A stretch of DNA of 64,000 nt. Origin: Methylomonas methanica (lineage in GTDB: Bacteria; Pseudomonadota; Gammaproteobacteria; Methylococcales; Methylomonadaceae). Numbering within the stretch: the stretch's first letter is position 1; each line of letters begins with the position of its first letter. Location of the stretch: the NCBI GenBank assembly GCA_001644045.1, contig LUUF01000019.1, forward strand, positions 124,001 to 188,000. The letters are read 5' to 3'. The notes beneath the pieces were generated by a model, which was not told where the DNA came from, did no database searches, and was given only the letters and a program-made list of their open reading frames with translations. The position numbers and the translations under genes were made by a program. Positions 36,192 through 45,819 of this stretch are shown one piece after another.

Positions 36192-37053
36192 TCAATGTAT
36201 CTGCATATCTCGCACGGTTGACTGAATATCTTCAAGATCGTATTCGCTCAGCCCCAGGTAAATCAGCAAATCATTTTTAATGCGGCAAAACTCGTGATGT
36301 TCTGCCGCATGCCCCAAATGCTTATTGGAAAGACATGTGTTTTCCGCCAGTTTCAACACTGCTAAAAGGTTTTTACTTTTTGGGTTATACGCAAATTGCT
36401 CGGAAAATATAGGTTCGGTTTTGTGATGATCGGCTATCCCCTGACACAAATATTCAGGTAAGTGCCAAGCTTTGGCGACGTAGTATCCCACTACCGAATG
36501 ATTGGTCTCGAAAGACGCGTTTTCAATATCGGTCACTTTGCGCTTTGTTTCGGAATAGCCTCCCTTCAACACCTGAGTGTAATTTTCGAATTTTTCCATC
36601 AGCAGATGGTATACCGCTGTCATGAAACAAACCAAAGGTGTAGGCTTCATCGACAGACGCAATACCGGTAATCTTGGCGATTGCCGCACAGGCCATCGCA
36701 ACATCGATTGAGTTATCCCAAACTTCGGTCATTTCCACCAAACTTTGGTAAGAAAACGTATTGCGTAACGCCAAACCATTAACAATGTTGAGCGTGTTTT
36801 GTAAGTCCAAAAGACTCAAAGCATGCTTGATCGAAGTTACCTTACCGCGCAAGCCAAAGAACGGCGAATTGATCACCTTAAGTGCGGCGCCGGATATATC
36901 AATGTCCCTGCTGATGATCTCGGCAATCCGGTCGAGCGATACGCCAGGCATAGCACTCTCCAACTGCAAATCAACCATGATTTGGGGTTGCGGAGGTATT
37001 TTTAAGCCCTTCAAAATACTGAGAGTGGTTTCTTCGGTCAGAGCCTCGGCCAT
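36192..37053 (-). pseudogene. HDOD domain protein, interrupted by a frameshift
   Basis: Two overlapping frames together encode one HDOD protein of about 286 residues. The first runs from 37053 through AYTFGLFHDSGIP, then becomes noise. The second frame carries the expected continuation, LLMEKFENYTQVLKGGYSETKRKV, through ADHH to the end. Removing one base near 36606 restores a continuous reading. HDOD proteins are signalling scaffolds without HD phosphohydrolase activity. It is a true frameshift or a sequencing error. The remaining sequence is well preserved, so the event is recent if real. Confidence 0.85.
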
Positions 37054-37303
37054 ATCGGATATTTTCCTGAACGTTTAGTAAACATGGTTTATTTGGAGTT
37101 AGCTTCCAAAATGCCAACGCATTCAAATCTGCATTCCATCTACAAAAGAATAGTCTCTTAGTTGTTTGCCTGTTCGTTTTGTCCGGAAAAAAATTAACGT
37201 ATGTTTGGTCTTCCTAAGCCTAAAACCACGCTTATGTGCGACAAATTACCTGTCATTCTTTGTCAAAATTGGGCTGAACATCCTGTTCCGGATTGACCAA
37301 ATT

Positions 37304-38809
37304 TTATCTGCCGGCCTTAAACTTCAATGCATGCGCCATGACTTGATAGATATAACTTTGCTCTTGTACCCCATGAAATAAATGCGCTTTGGGGCCGAAC
37401 GCGAAAATCGCCACATCTTCGGCGCCGTGAGTTTCACTGCCTAGCGGTACGATAGCTTCCTGCAGGAAATCGGGATGCGTGGTATCTACCGCGCTTAGAT
37501 CCGGGCGGCCGTTTTGACCTCGATAACCCGGACCATTGGCATATCCCAACGTCGTGTAAGGCAATCCGTTGCTGTCTTTGGCAAAACCGGTTTCGCCGGT
37601 TTGTTTTACCAATCCCATGATCGGATTGCCGCGTTGCGGATAGCCGGCAATGGTAAAGGTATGACTGTGATCGGCGGTGACGACAATTAACGTATCTTTA
37701 GGATTGGTTTGTTCCAGCGCCTTGCGGACCGCGTTGGATAGCTCCACCGTTTCCGTCAAGGCCCTATAAGCATTACCGGCATGATGAGCATGATCGATGC
37801 GGCCGGCTTCCACCATCAGCACATAGCCTTTTTTATTTTTTGATAACACGTCGATGGCTTTTTCGGTCATCTCGGTCAAAGACGGCTCCCCGCCTTTATC
37901 CTTCGGTCTATCATGTTCATATTCCATGTGCGAGTGCTCGAACAAACCCAGTAAATGCTCGGTTTGCTTGGGGTCTATCGCGTCGAAGCCGGCTTTGTTA
38001 TAGACATAGGCAGATTTCGGGTATTGGGTTAACCAACGCTGGGTCAAATCCACACCGTCTTTACGACTACCAAATTTATCGCCATCTTCCGGGTCGGGCG
38101 TCGTATTGGGCAAAAACATGCTGCGTCCGCCGCCCAAAACCACTTCCAGGCCGTTACCGTAACCGAACTCCAGCAGTTGCTTGGCAATATCGCTAACTGT
38201 GGCACCGGCTGGAACGTGCGCATCGGACTCCCAATCGCGTTCGGAGGTATGGGCGTAACAAGCAGCCGGCGTGGCGTGAGTGACTCGGGCAGTAGAGACC
38301 ACGCCAGTCGATAGGCCTTTTTCCTCGGCTTGTTCGAGTAAAGTTTTCACCTTGTAGGTGTTCACCACTTCCGCATTTCTTTCCTGGCGAGCCACCTGCA
38401 TGCCTACAGACAGTTCACCATCGTTGGTTTTCACACCGGTAATAATGGCCGACATAGTCGGTGCTGAATCGGCGGTTTGTTGATTGGTGCTATAGGTTTT
38501 CGATAGCGCTACATAGGGAGCTGTTTCGAAACTTAGCGAATTTTCCTCGCCGCCGCGATTACCCGGTTTGCGTTGCCCTTCCAAAATACGCGCGGCAGTA
38601 ATGGTCGAGATGCCCATGCCATCGCCGACGAACAGAATCACGTTTTTGGCGAACGCTTGATTGGCTTTAAGTTGCTCGGCAGCCTTGACGCTGTTTTGCC
38701 CCGATTCCAACCAGAACGCGGGCGTTTCTAAAACTGGTTCAGCCTGAGATGGCCCGGAGGCCAAGACCAGACCAGTCAGAATTGCGGATTTACATTGCTT
38801 ATAGGCCAT
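37304..38809 (-). CDS. phoA: Alkaline phosphatase
   Basis: 501 residues. A signal peptide (about 1-23, ending PSQAE) exports it to the periplasm. Active-site Ser is S115 in QTADSAPTMSA. Metal ligands are visible in FVGDGMG (D63), EAGRIDHAHHAGN, TADHSHTF and GSETHGAEDV. It hydrolyses phosphomonoesters to release phosphate. No Pho box was identified. It lies 33 nt downstream of lnt on the same strand. Confidence 0.95.
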   Translation of the reverse strand: MAYKQCKSAILTGLVLASGPSQAEPVLETPAFWLESGQNSVKAAEQLKANQAFAKNVILFVGDGMGISTITAARILEGQRKPGNRGGEENSLSFETAPYVALSKTYSTNQQTADSAPTMSAIITGVKTNDGELSVGMQVARQERNAEVVNTYKVKTLLEQAEEKGLSTGVVSTARVTHATPAACYAHTSERDWESDAHVPAGATVSDIAKQLLEFGYGNGLEVVLGGGRSMFLPNTTPDPEDGDKFGSRKDGVDLTQRWLTQYPKSAYVYNKAGFDAIDPKQTEHLLGLFEHSHMEYEHDRPKDKGGEPSLTEMTEKAIDVLSKNKKGYVLMVEAGRIDHAHHAGNAYRALTETVELSNAVRKALEQTNPKDTLIVVTADHSHTFTIAGYPQRGNPIMGLVKQTGETGFAKDSNGLPYTTLGYANGPGYRGQNGRPDLSAVDTTHPDFLQEAIVPLGSETHGAEDVAIFAFGPKAHLFHGVQEQSYIYQVMAHALKFKAGR

Positions 38810-38842
38810 AAAATACCATTGAGGGATGTTTTCGTCACAGTT

Positions 38843-40366
38843 CTAAACAGCTTCAGCCCGTTGCTTGAAAATACCCACACTGAGCCAGCGATTCCAGCCA
38901 TACATAACCAGCAGTAACACCGAAAATAACCCGAAAAGACCTTTATCGCCCAAGATAACGTAAGGCGTAAGGCCAGTCATCGGCACAATATGGTCGGTTA
39001 ACGTGGTGGTAATGAATAAGGGCGCTTGCTTGCGTAAAACACCGTCCGGGCCGACAAACCCAGTCACACCGGTATTGGTGGCTCGCACCAGATAGCGACC
39101 GGTTTCCAGCGCCCGCATCTGCGCCATTTGCATATGTTGATGCGGCTGCGATGAATCGCCGAACCAAGCATCGTTAGTCATATTGACTATATAGCCCGCA
39201 TCCGCAACCTGTCTGGCAACCAACTCGCCGAAGGCATCTTCATAGCAGATAGTCGTGACAAACGCGTGACCGCCCGCCGATAACAAGGTTTGCCGGTCGC
39301 CACCGGCAGCGAAATCGCCCAGAGGTATTTGCAATTTATCCAATACCCAGCCCGATAACGGCTGAAGCGGCAGATATTCACCAAACGGCAATAGATGATT
39401 TTTGTGGTAAAAGGCTTGCTTTTCGCCTAGGGTCATGACGCTATTGTAATAATCCTTACCCTGTCCGCTACTGGGTAGTCCAACGACCAAATCAACCGCA
39501 TGCGCTTGCGCGGCAGTTTGCAGCGGATCAATGTAGAACTCTTTGACCTGCGACAGAAAAGCCGGAATCGAAGTTTCCGGCCAAATGATCACATCGGAAT
39601 CCCAATGCTGCTCGGTAAGCTCTTGATACAGCCTGAGCGTATTGAGTTTCTGATTTTTTTGCCATTTCTGATCCTGGCCGATATTGCCTTGCACCAATGT
39701 CACCTTGATCGGTGCGCCGGCGGCCCGAGTCCATGACACGGTTTGCAAATAGCCGCCGCCAGCCCAAATTAACCCTAAAACCAGCAGCCCCGGCAAAGCC
39801 GGCAATTTGCCACGCAGCATCTCCAAGACCGAAAAAGCCGATACAGCCAACAAAAAACCGACCCCATAAACCCCAGCCAACGGCGCGTAGCCGGCCAACG
39901 GTGTCGATAGTTGGCTATAGGCAATTTGCAGCCAGGGAAAACCGTTCAACAACCAATAGCCGCGAAAATACTCGACCGCTACCCAAGCGATAGCGGCGGC
40001 TATTATTCGTAACCATGGCCCGGGGCAGGTCAAGGTCTTGGCGATCAACCAGCCGGTTAACGCCGGGAACAAAGCCCAAACCGCCACCAACAAAGCCGTC
40101 AACGCTACCGAACTATAAGGATCGCCGCCGCCAAAATCGTGAATACTGATGTAGGTCCACCAAATGCCGGAACCGAACAAACCCAAGCCAAACAAATAGC
40201 CACTAAGCGCAGCCCGCTTCGGCGCTTGCTGCTGCCAAACCCAATACATAAACATTAATGCGGCGATCGCGGCGTAGGCATAATCGTAAGGTGCAAAGGA
40301 CGCGGTCAGCAATGCACCAAAAACTGGTGCGGCAAGCTCCCATTTTAAATTCAATATTCGCTTCAT
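38843..40366 (-). CDS. lnt: Apolipoprotein N-acyltransferase
   Basis: 507 residues. It N-acylates the Cys of mature lipoproteins in the inner membrane. Around six to seven N-terminal helices (about 1-200) precede a periplasmic nitrilase-like domain with the Glu-Lys-Cys triad: Glu in IIWPETSIP, Lys in YHKNHLLPFGEYLP, Cys in TTICYEDAFGE. A C-terminal membrane helix follows. The corC/ybeX gene usually found beside lnt is not in the window. Confidence 0.95.
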   Translation of the reverse strand: MKRILNLKWELAAPVFGALLTASFAPYDYAYAAIAALMFMYWVWQQQAPKRAALSGYLFGLGLFGSGIWWTYISIHDFGGGDPYSSVALTALLVAVWALFPALTGWLIAKTLTCPGPWLRIIAAAIAWVAVEYFRGYWLLNGFPWLQIAYSQLSTPLAGYAPLAGVYGVGFLLAVSAFSVLEMLRGKLPALPGLLVLGLIWAGGGYLQTVSWTRAAGAPIKVTLVQGNIGQDQKWQKNQKLNTLRLYQELTEQHWDSDVIIWPETSIPAFLSQVKEFYIDPLQTAAQAHAVDLVVGLPSSGQGKDYYNSVMTLGEKQAFYHKNHLLPFGEYLPLQPLSGWVLDKLQIPLGDFAAGGDRQTLLSAGGHAFVTTICYEDAFGELVARQVADAGYIVNMTNDAWFGDSSQPHQHMQMAQMRALETGRYLVRATNTGVTGFVGPDGVLRKQAPLFITTTLTDHIVPMTGLTPYVILGDKGLFGLFSVLLLVMYGWNRWLSVGIFKQRAEAV

Positions 40367-40502
40367 TAATTCTGGTGTGTTTTTTCGATGGAATCGGCAT
40401 TTTATGCAGCCGCCGGGGTTTCGTAAAATTGGCGTCTGCCCCTAACCGCCAATCTGAACTAAACTGAAGGCATGTTTTCAACACAACTTAACTCGCAAGT
40501 AA

Positions 40503-42005
40503 ATGACCGATAACGCATCGCTGCCTTTTGAGCTGTCAACGGAATCCCTCGGCGGATGGATTAATTCATTAAGCGCACTACCGGCGGCGAACGCCGCAAA
40601 TCAGTTGAATCTGGTCCTTAAACAACTGAATCGTTACAACGCCGCAGCCGCAATATTGCCAATACTGATCAATTTAACGCCGCTGACCTTGCATTTATCC
40701 AATGGATTGACCAATGTGGCCCGTTCCGAAACGGACATAGCCGCCAACGGCAAAGCGCTTAAAATTGCAAAACTAGCCATCCAGTTACTCCGACATTTAA
40801 GCCTGGCTTTTTGCCGTACCGTCGAGACCAAACAACTCGACCCAACGCAGAACCAACAGGCAATATTTTATGCGCTGCAACTGATAGGTTATTGTCTGCG
40901 CAGCACCGCGCTGTTTTACGAAATGCCGTCCACAACCTTGTGGAAAAAGAGCGGCCTGCTATTCACGACAGCCGGCGAACTGCAACTGCTAAAAAAACAG
41001 ATCTCATCCAAACAACAGGAATTTAAGTTACAAAATACCATTGAAGAGGTCGTCAAACGCAACCTATTGTTTGCGGTCAGCACACCGAATCGCTACCCGA
41101 CAACAGAAATCAATCAGTTATTTCAGCTAGCCAACCGACAACAGAACCGGCTGGAAATCAGCAAAAATCCTAGCCCGGATTGCGGCTTTTTTTGGAATCT
41201 CGGCAGCGAACCCAGCCCAGTACCGCGCACTAACTGCACACTGCCGCGCGGCTCGGTATATATCAGTTGCCTGAATCTCGGTCATGCATTGCAACTTGGC
41301 GAAATAGAGACCGAGCTGAATTCAAACATGCAAACCAAACTGGCTTTACACTTAACCGGATACAGCAATATTTTTGCATCGGTAGCTATCGGACCGCCCA
41401 TGCCTGCGCATTTACTGGAAGGCTTCATTGCAGTCAGCGCCCATCTGCAAGGCGAAGAGAAATTATCGAAAATCATGAACCTTAGCTCTCAGTTATCGCG
41501 TGGTAGATCCTTGGCTCGCGATATGTCTCTGGTGCCGTTGGAACATGAAAAAAGCTTTTACAAACCGCTAAACTCCACCATTGTCAGTTTCCCCGAACAT
41601 GGCACCAGCCTGAGTCTGTTACGCAATGTCAGTAAGCAGTTTCTGGTAGCGGAAAGCCCCGCGCCCAATTGTTCAACCGGCGATATCGGCTTGCTTTGCC
41701 GCGAACAGCAACCCGCCAAATTGGTGATAGTCCGTCAGCAAACCTTGTACGAAGATGTGACGCTAATTTTGCTGGAACCCATTATCGGTAGCGTAGCGAT
41801 CCACGACATCGAAAATGCCGGTGACAGCAGCCAAAAAGCGATCGTCATCGGGATGGAAACCGATCACCCCGAGGTGTTGTTAACCAACGGCAAATACACG
41901 GTAGGCAGTAAAATCAGTTTACTGTACGGCAAGACCTTGTATTTGAAAGCTTGCGTGGAAAACACCCCTTGGTTAGTACGTTTCAGGGTCGGTTTTGATT
42001 TGTAA
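40503..42005 (+). CDS. Unknown protein, possible c-di-GMP-effector-like N terminus
   Basis: 500 residues, soluble, no signal or stable membrane segment. The N-terminal 70 residues (SLGGWINSLSALPAANAANQL...LNRYN) follow a pattern I associate with helical N-terminal domains of PilZ-associated cyclic-di-GMP effector proteins. The C-terminal 100 residues look beta-rich, as PilZ domains are, but no clear RxxxR and D/NxSxxG pair is visible. I do not assign a function. It is divergent from lnt, and its 3' end overlaps the convergent 5'-nucleotidase gene by 23 nt. Confidence 0.7.
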   Translation: MTDNASLPFELSTESLGGWINSLSALPAANAANQLNLVLKQLNRYNAAAAILPILINLTPLTLHLSNGLTNVARSETDIAANGKALKIAKLAIQLLRHLSLAFCRTVETKQLDPTQNQQAIFYALQLIGYCLRSTALFYEMPSTTLWKKSGLLFTTAGELQLLKKQISSKQQEFKLQNTIEEVVKRNLLFAVSTPNRYPTTEINQLFQLANRQQNRLEISKNPSPDCGFFWNLGSEPSPVPRTNCTLPRGSVYISCLNLGHALQLGEIETELNSNMQTKLALHLTGYSNIFASVAIGPPMPAHLLEGFIAVSAHLQGEEKLSKIMNLSSQLSRGRSLARDMSLVPLEHEKSFYKPLNSTIVSFPEHGTSLSLLRNVSKQFLVAESPAPNCSTGDIGLLCREQQPAKLVIVRQQTLYEDVTLILLEPIIGSVAIHDIENAGDSSQKAIVIGMETDHPEVLLTNGKYTVGSKISLLYGKTLYLKACVENTPWLVRFRVGFDL

Positions 42006-42882
42006 CGCCATGCGGGACATGGGCCGCGGCGATTTGATGCGACTCCGCGGAATCGCAATGGCCTTTCTGGTCGTCGAAGAAAATATCGGCCCCGAACGCT
42101 TTTAAAAACGCCCCCTTGGGCATGCCGCCTAAAAACAAGGCTTCATCTATTCTAATTCCCCAAGCCCGCAAGGTTCTGACGACCCGCTCGTGAGCGGGCG
42201 CAGCCCGCGCGGTAACCAACGCGGTGCGAATCGGCGACAGTTCCTGATCGAAATGGGTTTGAATTCGGTGCAAAGCGCTTAAAAACTCTTTCAATGGTCC
42301 GTCGGAAAGAGGCTTATGCGCCTCGTTGCGCTCGTTGGCCGCAAAAGCCGCCAAACCGTGTTGTTGATAAATTCGCTCGGATTCGTCGGAAAACAGCACC
42401 GCATCGCCATCGAAAGCAATCCGCAATTGCGGGGACGGGTTAGCTACCGCGCCGGAGACGATGGTCGCGGCGGCATAGCCGGCAGCCAAGGCTTTTCTGA
42501 CATCCTCGCCGTTGGCGGATAAAAATAAATGCGCCCCAAAAGCCGGGATATATTCGTAGGGCGACACGCCGCTGGTAAACGCCGCCCGGCTAATCGCCAA
42601 ATCGTAGTGGTTGATTGAGTTAAAGATACGCAGGCCGGTATCAGCACTGTTTTGCGATAGCAGAATAATTTCTACCAGCGGGGCACCGGGAAAGGCTTTG
42701 TTGATATCCAGAAATTTTTTGACCAAGGAGAATCCGAAACCCGGCGGCAGAATTTCGTTTTCATGCTCGATCTGATAGCGGCAAAAAGCTTCCTTGCCTT
42801 GTGTTTCAAAAATAGTATGCGACTCATCCAGATTGAACAAGGCCCTGGACGATACCGCAACTACTAGTTTCTGATTATCCAT
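41983..42882 (-). CDS. 5'-nucleotidase, cytosolic NT5C1-like
   Basis: 299 residues. The sequence matches the 5'-nucleotidase family that resembles animal cytosolic 5'-nucleotidase I: LVVAVSSRALFNLDESHTIFE at the N terminus, ISRAAFTSG, RIAFDGDAVLFSDESE (HAD-type Asp) and GIRIDEALFLGGMPKGAFL. It should dephosphorylate nucleoside monophosphates in the cytoplasm. It starts 2 nt after the SPOR gene, suggesting co-transcription, and its end overlaps the convergent gene. Confidence 0.9.
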   Translation of the reverse strand: MDNQKLVVAVSSRALFNLDESHTIFETQGKEAFCRYQIEHENEILPPGFGFSLVKKFLDINKAFPGAPLVEIILLSQNSADTGLRIFNSINHYDLAISRAAFTSGVSPYEYIPAFGAHLFLSANGEDVRKALAAGYAAATIVSGAVANPSPQLRIAFDGDAVLFSDESERIYQQHGLAAFAANERNEAHKPLSDGPLKEFLSALHRIQTHFDQELSPIRTALVTARAAPAHERVVRTLRAWGIRIDEALFLGGMPKGAFLKAFGADIFFDDQKGHCDSAESHQIAAAHVPHGVTNQNRP

Positions 42883-42884
42883 GG

Positions 42885-44609
42885 CTATTCTTTATTGCGA
42901 GTAACCCACACCGAATCGAGATTGAGGGTTTTCTTGATTTTCGCCGCATAAGACGCCGCTTCGTATTGGGTTTTAAAACCGTCCACAAACAAACGGTACC
43001 AATTTTCGCCCTTGGATTCGGTTTTGACTACCTTGGCAGGGACACCCTTGCCCGCGAACTCTTGGGCCTTACTCTTGGCATACCAATCCTGTTTAAACGC
43101 AATTAAATTGACCGCCCAATTTTCCTCTACCGGTTCCGGCTTTTTCTTTTCCGGTTTAGGTGCCGGCGCAGACGCCATCGCCCGGCCTTTTTCCAATGCA
43201 CTGACCTTGTTTTGCAAGGCTTCTATCGCTGCGCCAATTTGCATGATCTGGCCGCCGATTTCGGGAGAAGGCTTAGCCTGATCGCCGTTCGCTTTTGCAG
43301 CACCAGCATCCGCATGCGTTGCTTTACTCAATTCCGCGATCTGGGTGGCCATCACACCGTTGCTCACCGTCAATTCGTCCAACTGCTTGCGCAACATCTC
43401 CTTATCCGCCGCATCGGTGGCGGGCGCCGCATTCACCTGTTCCTGCAATTTACCGATAATGGCGACCAACTCGCCGACTTGCGATTTGGCGATCATGCCA
43501 TGTATACCTAATCCGGTACCAATCAGCAAAGCCGCAACCGCGATACCATTGGCGACATAGGCAGTTACCGGTTTTTTAGCGGCCAAGGCATCCACGGCCC
43601 GCTTGGTTTTTTTCTGTTCGGTCTGCACGCTTTCCAGATTATCCAGACAACCGAGCAGCTCATTTTTGCTCGCCGCCTCGGTCAAATCGTGTCGGATCTG
43701 TTGTTGATGCTTCTTGATGTCGACGATATTCCGATTCAGCGCAGCAATTTCACTACTATGATCGACTACTTGTATTTGCGGTACCGGGGCAGCTTGAACT
43801 TGCTCGACCACTTCGGCTACCGCTGCTATCTCCGGCTCATTGCTCTGCACGACGACTAATTCTTCGTCGCTATCCTGATCGCTGACCGCTGCCGCCAATA
43901 CCTGATCCAAATCTGGCTCCGGCTCCAAGGGGCTTGGTTGGACGCCAGCACTTGGCTCTGCCAAATCGGCAAAATCGTCGACAATCGGCTGTACCGGTGG
44001 CGCGTATTCGTCGTCCGCGGAAATATCGAAATCCGCAATCAGAAAATCGGCATTGCCGCCAGCCAATTCAGCGTCATCGGAAAACTCGTCTATTTCGGCC
44101 ATATTCTCCAGCTCGTCCCCAGCTGTTTCCGGCACACCCACCGCGACGACCGTTGTATCCTCGGCAAAATCGTCGACTTGACCGACTCGTTCTAACTCTG
44201 CAACTTCTTCGAACACATCGTCGACTGCCAGTTCTACTGGGTCTTGGCGGTTTTCCGCATCGACGACATCGGCAAACTCATCATCGACAACTTGCTGTTC
44301 GCGTCCGGGATTAATGCCAAGGTCGACATCCAAATCGTCGCCAAACTCGTCAATATCGTCGGCTAAACTTGATGCTGCGCTGGGCTCATTCGTACTCAGT
44401 AATTCATCAATATCCGCAAATTCGTCGATTTCCTGTTGAGCATCACGCTCGAATGTTTCATCGCCCACCAACAAACGGTCGATAGCTTCGTCATCATCTA
44501 TCGCGCCAACCTGTTGCTCGGCAGGATCGCCGATATTGAGCATGGCATCCAGGTCGTCGGCGAACGCATCCAAGGTTTTTTTGTTTTTACTACCAGTCGA
44601 TTCAGCCAT
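42885..44609 (-). CDS. SPOR domain membrane protein with acidic repeat array
   Basis: 574 residues. The N-terminal 280 residues are strongly acidic and carry eight degenerate copies of an (I/V/L)D(E/D/A)FADD-like motif between residues 13 and 217. A predicted coiled coil (about 285-340) precedes one membrane helix (about 346-373). The periplasmic part ends in a SPOR domain (about 495-574, starting NWAVNLIAFKQDWYAKSKAQEF) that should bind denuded septal glycans. The layout is like DamX, a division protein, but the acidic cytoplasmic array is unusual. Upstream of the 5'-nucleotidase gene. Confidence 0.85.
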   Translation of the reverse strand: MAESTGSKNKKTLDAFADDLDAMLNIGDPAEQQVGAIDDDEAIDRLLVGDETFERDAQQEIDEFADIDELLSTNEPSAASSLADDIDEFGDDLDVDLGINPGREQQVVDDEFADVVDAENRQDPVELAVDDVFEEVAELERVGQVDDFAEDTTVVAVGVPETAGDELENMAEIDEFSDDAELAGGNADFLIADFDISADDEYAPPVQPIVDDFADLAEPSAGVQPSPLEPEPDLDQVLAAAVSDQDSDEELVVVQSNEPEIAAVAEVVEQVQAAPVPQIQVVDHSSEIAALNRNIVDIKKHQQQIRHDLTEAASKNELLGCLDNLESVQTEQKKTKRAVDALAAKKPVTAYVANGIAVAALLIGTGLGIHGMIAKSQVGELVAIIGKLQEQVNAAPATDAADKEMLRKQLDELTVSNGVMATQIAELSKATHADAGAAKANGDQAKPSPEIGGQIMQIGAAIEALQNKVSALEKGRAMASAPAPKPEKKKPEPVEENWAVNLIAFKQDWYAKSKAQEFAGKGVPAKVVKTESKGENWYRLFVDGFKTQYEAASYAAKIKKTLNLDSVWVTRNKE

Positions 44610-44672
44610 GTTTATTCTCGTTTAAGTCGCGCATCGCGCGGCAAATCCTGATTAGCGAAGCACCGCAATATT

Positions 44673-45404
44673 TCATTTAACCGCTGTCACCAAGGCATTG
44701 ACCTCCATACGCTGCTGCAAGTCTATGTCCCGAAAACCGGCGTCGGCCATCTGCGCCAATGCAACCGATTCGCGCATGACGTGATTTTCCGACTCGTCGT
44801 TAAACAAATGGACTATCCAATGTTCCAGCAGATCCAGCCGGTTAATCTCGGTCAACACCTTAAAATAGCCGCCGACTTCTCGCTGGGTGCTGCGCGTATG
44901 CGCGGAAATATCGTCCAGTGCGTAACGATCACCATTGACGAATTTGCCACCCGGCTTTAACACCCGGTATATTTCGGCAAGGACCCGGCGACGATAATCG
45001 ATATGGAAATTATGCAAGGTATATGCCGACGCCAAAATATCGACACTCTCGCTCGCCAGCGCCTGCAATGCCGTCAACGCATCCTCGCTGGAAAAACTCA
45101 GTCTGCCGGCCGCAATCCAGTCCCGCAAACTCTGCTTTGCCTGACTTTGCATGGTAGGTTCGTTATCGACGCTTAATACCCGCAAGTTATCCGCGGCGGA
45201 CAGAATTGCTAATGTGGTGATACCGGTGCCGCCGCCGAGTTCAACCACCGTCTGCGTAGTGTTTTGCGCGTCACAGTAAGCGCCGACGATTTCGCCCACC
45301 AAGCGACTCATTTCCGTCGCAAAGGGGCATATCAATTTCAGCATTTGGTATTCCTGGCCAATCACGCCGGAAAACATCGCATCGAAAGGCTTATCGGCTG
45401 TCAT
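44673..45404 (-). CDS. SAM-dependent methyltransferase
   Basis: 243 residues from the ATG at 45404, which overlaps the DUF1244 stop by 4 nt (ATGA). The open frame extends upstream into that gene and is not used. Class I Rossmann motifs are present: motif I VVELGGGTGITTLAI, an acidic VLSVDNEP and IYRVLKPGGKFVNGDR. The start and the VIGQEYQMLKLICPF segment resemble ubiquinone/menaquinone-type methyltransferases only loosely. Substrate unknown. Confidence 0.8.
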   Translation of the reverse strand: MTADKPFDAMFSGVIGQEYQMLKLICPFATEMSRLVGEIVGAYCDAQNTTQTVVELGGGTGITTLAILSAADNLRVLSVDNEPTMQSQAKQSLRDWIAAGRLSFSSEDALTALQALASESVDILASAYTLHNFHIDYRRRVLAEIYRVLKPGGKFVNGDRYALDDISAHTRSTQREVGGYFKVLTEINRLDLLEHWIVHLFNDESENHVMRESVALAQMADAGFRDIDLQQRMEVNALVTAVK

Positions 45405-45706
45405 GGCTGCGCTTTTAGTTTTTGTTTTGCATCGTACGCAGCCAACTGCTCGGGAGTGGCTTCGCGTTGATATTGGTCTTTCCATTCGTTGTAAGGCATA
45501 CCGTAGACAATTTCCCGAGCTTGCTCGTAATCAATGTCAATGCCGCGCTCGGCAGCGGCGGCTGTATACCATTTCGCTAGGCAATTCCGGCAGAAATCGG
45601 CTAGCACCATCAGCTCGATATTTTGTACTTCGGTATGCTGTTGCAGATGGGCAAGTAATTGTCTGAAAGCCGCGGCTTCCAGCTCAACATTATTGGACTG
45701 AACCAT
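45401..45706 (-). CDS. DUF1244 family protein
   Basis: 101 residues from the ATG at 45706, which has a perfect AAAGGAGG ribosome site. The family signature is clear: FRQLLAHLQQHTEVQNIELM followed by LADFCRNCLAKWY and GIDIDYEQAREIVYGMPYNEWK. It is a small helical cytoplasmic protein of unknown function, widespread in proteobacteria. Translationally coupled to the methyltransferase. Confidence 0.88.
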   Translation of the reverse strand: MVQSNNVELEAAAFRQLLAHLQQHTEVQNIELMVLADFCRNCLAKWYTAAAAERGIDIDYEQAREIVYGMPYNEWKDQYQREATPEQLAAYDAKQKLKAQP

Positions 45707-45819
45707 GAAATCCTCCTTTAAAACCGGCATTTTAGCAGCAAAGCCGCCAGGCTCATGTACAATTGCTGCCAAAGATTCTACAATGAAGTAATTGATACTT
45801 GGGCTTTTGATCGCGTTTC

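Noticed and set aside
45405-45485. Upstream extension of the methyltransferase into DUF1244
   Set aside because: The ATGA overlap at 45401-45404 gives a natural coupled start, and the extra residues are out-of-frame DUF1244 sequence.
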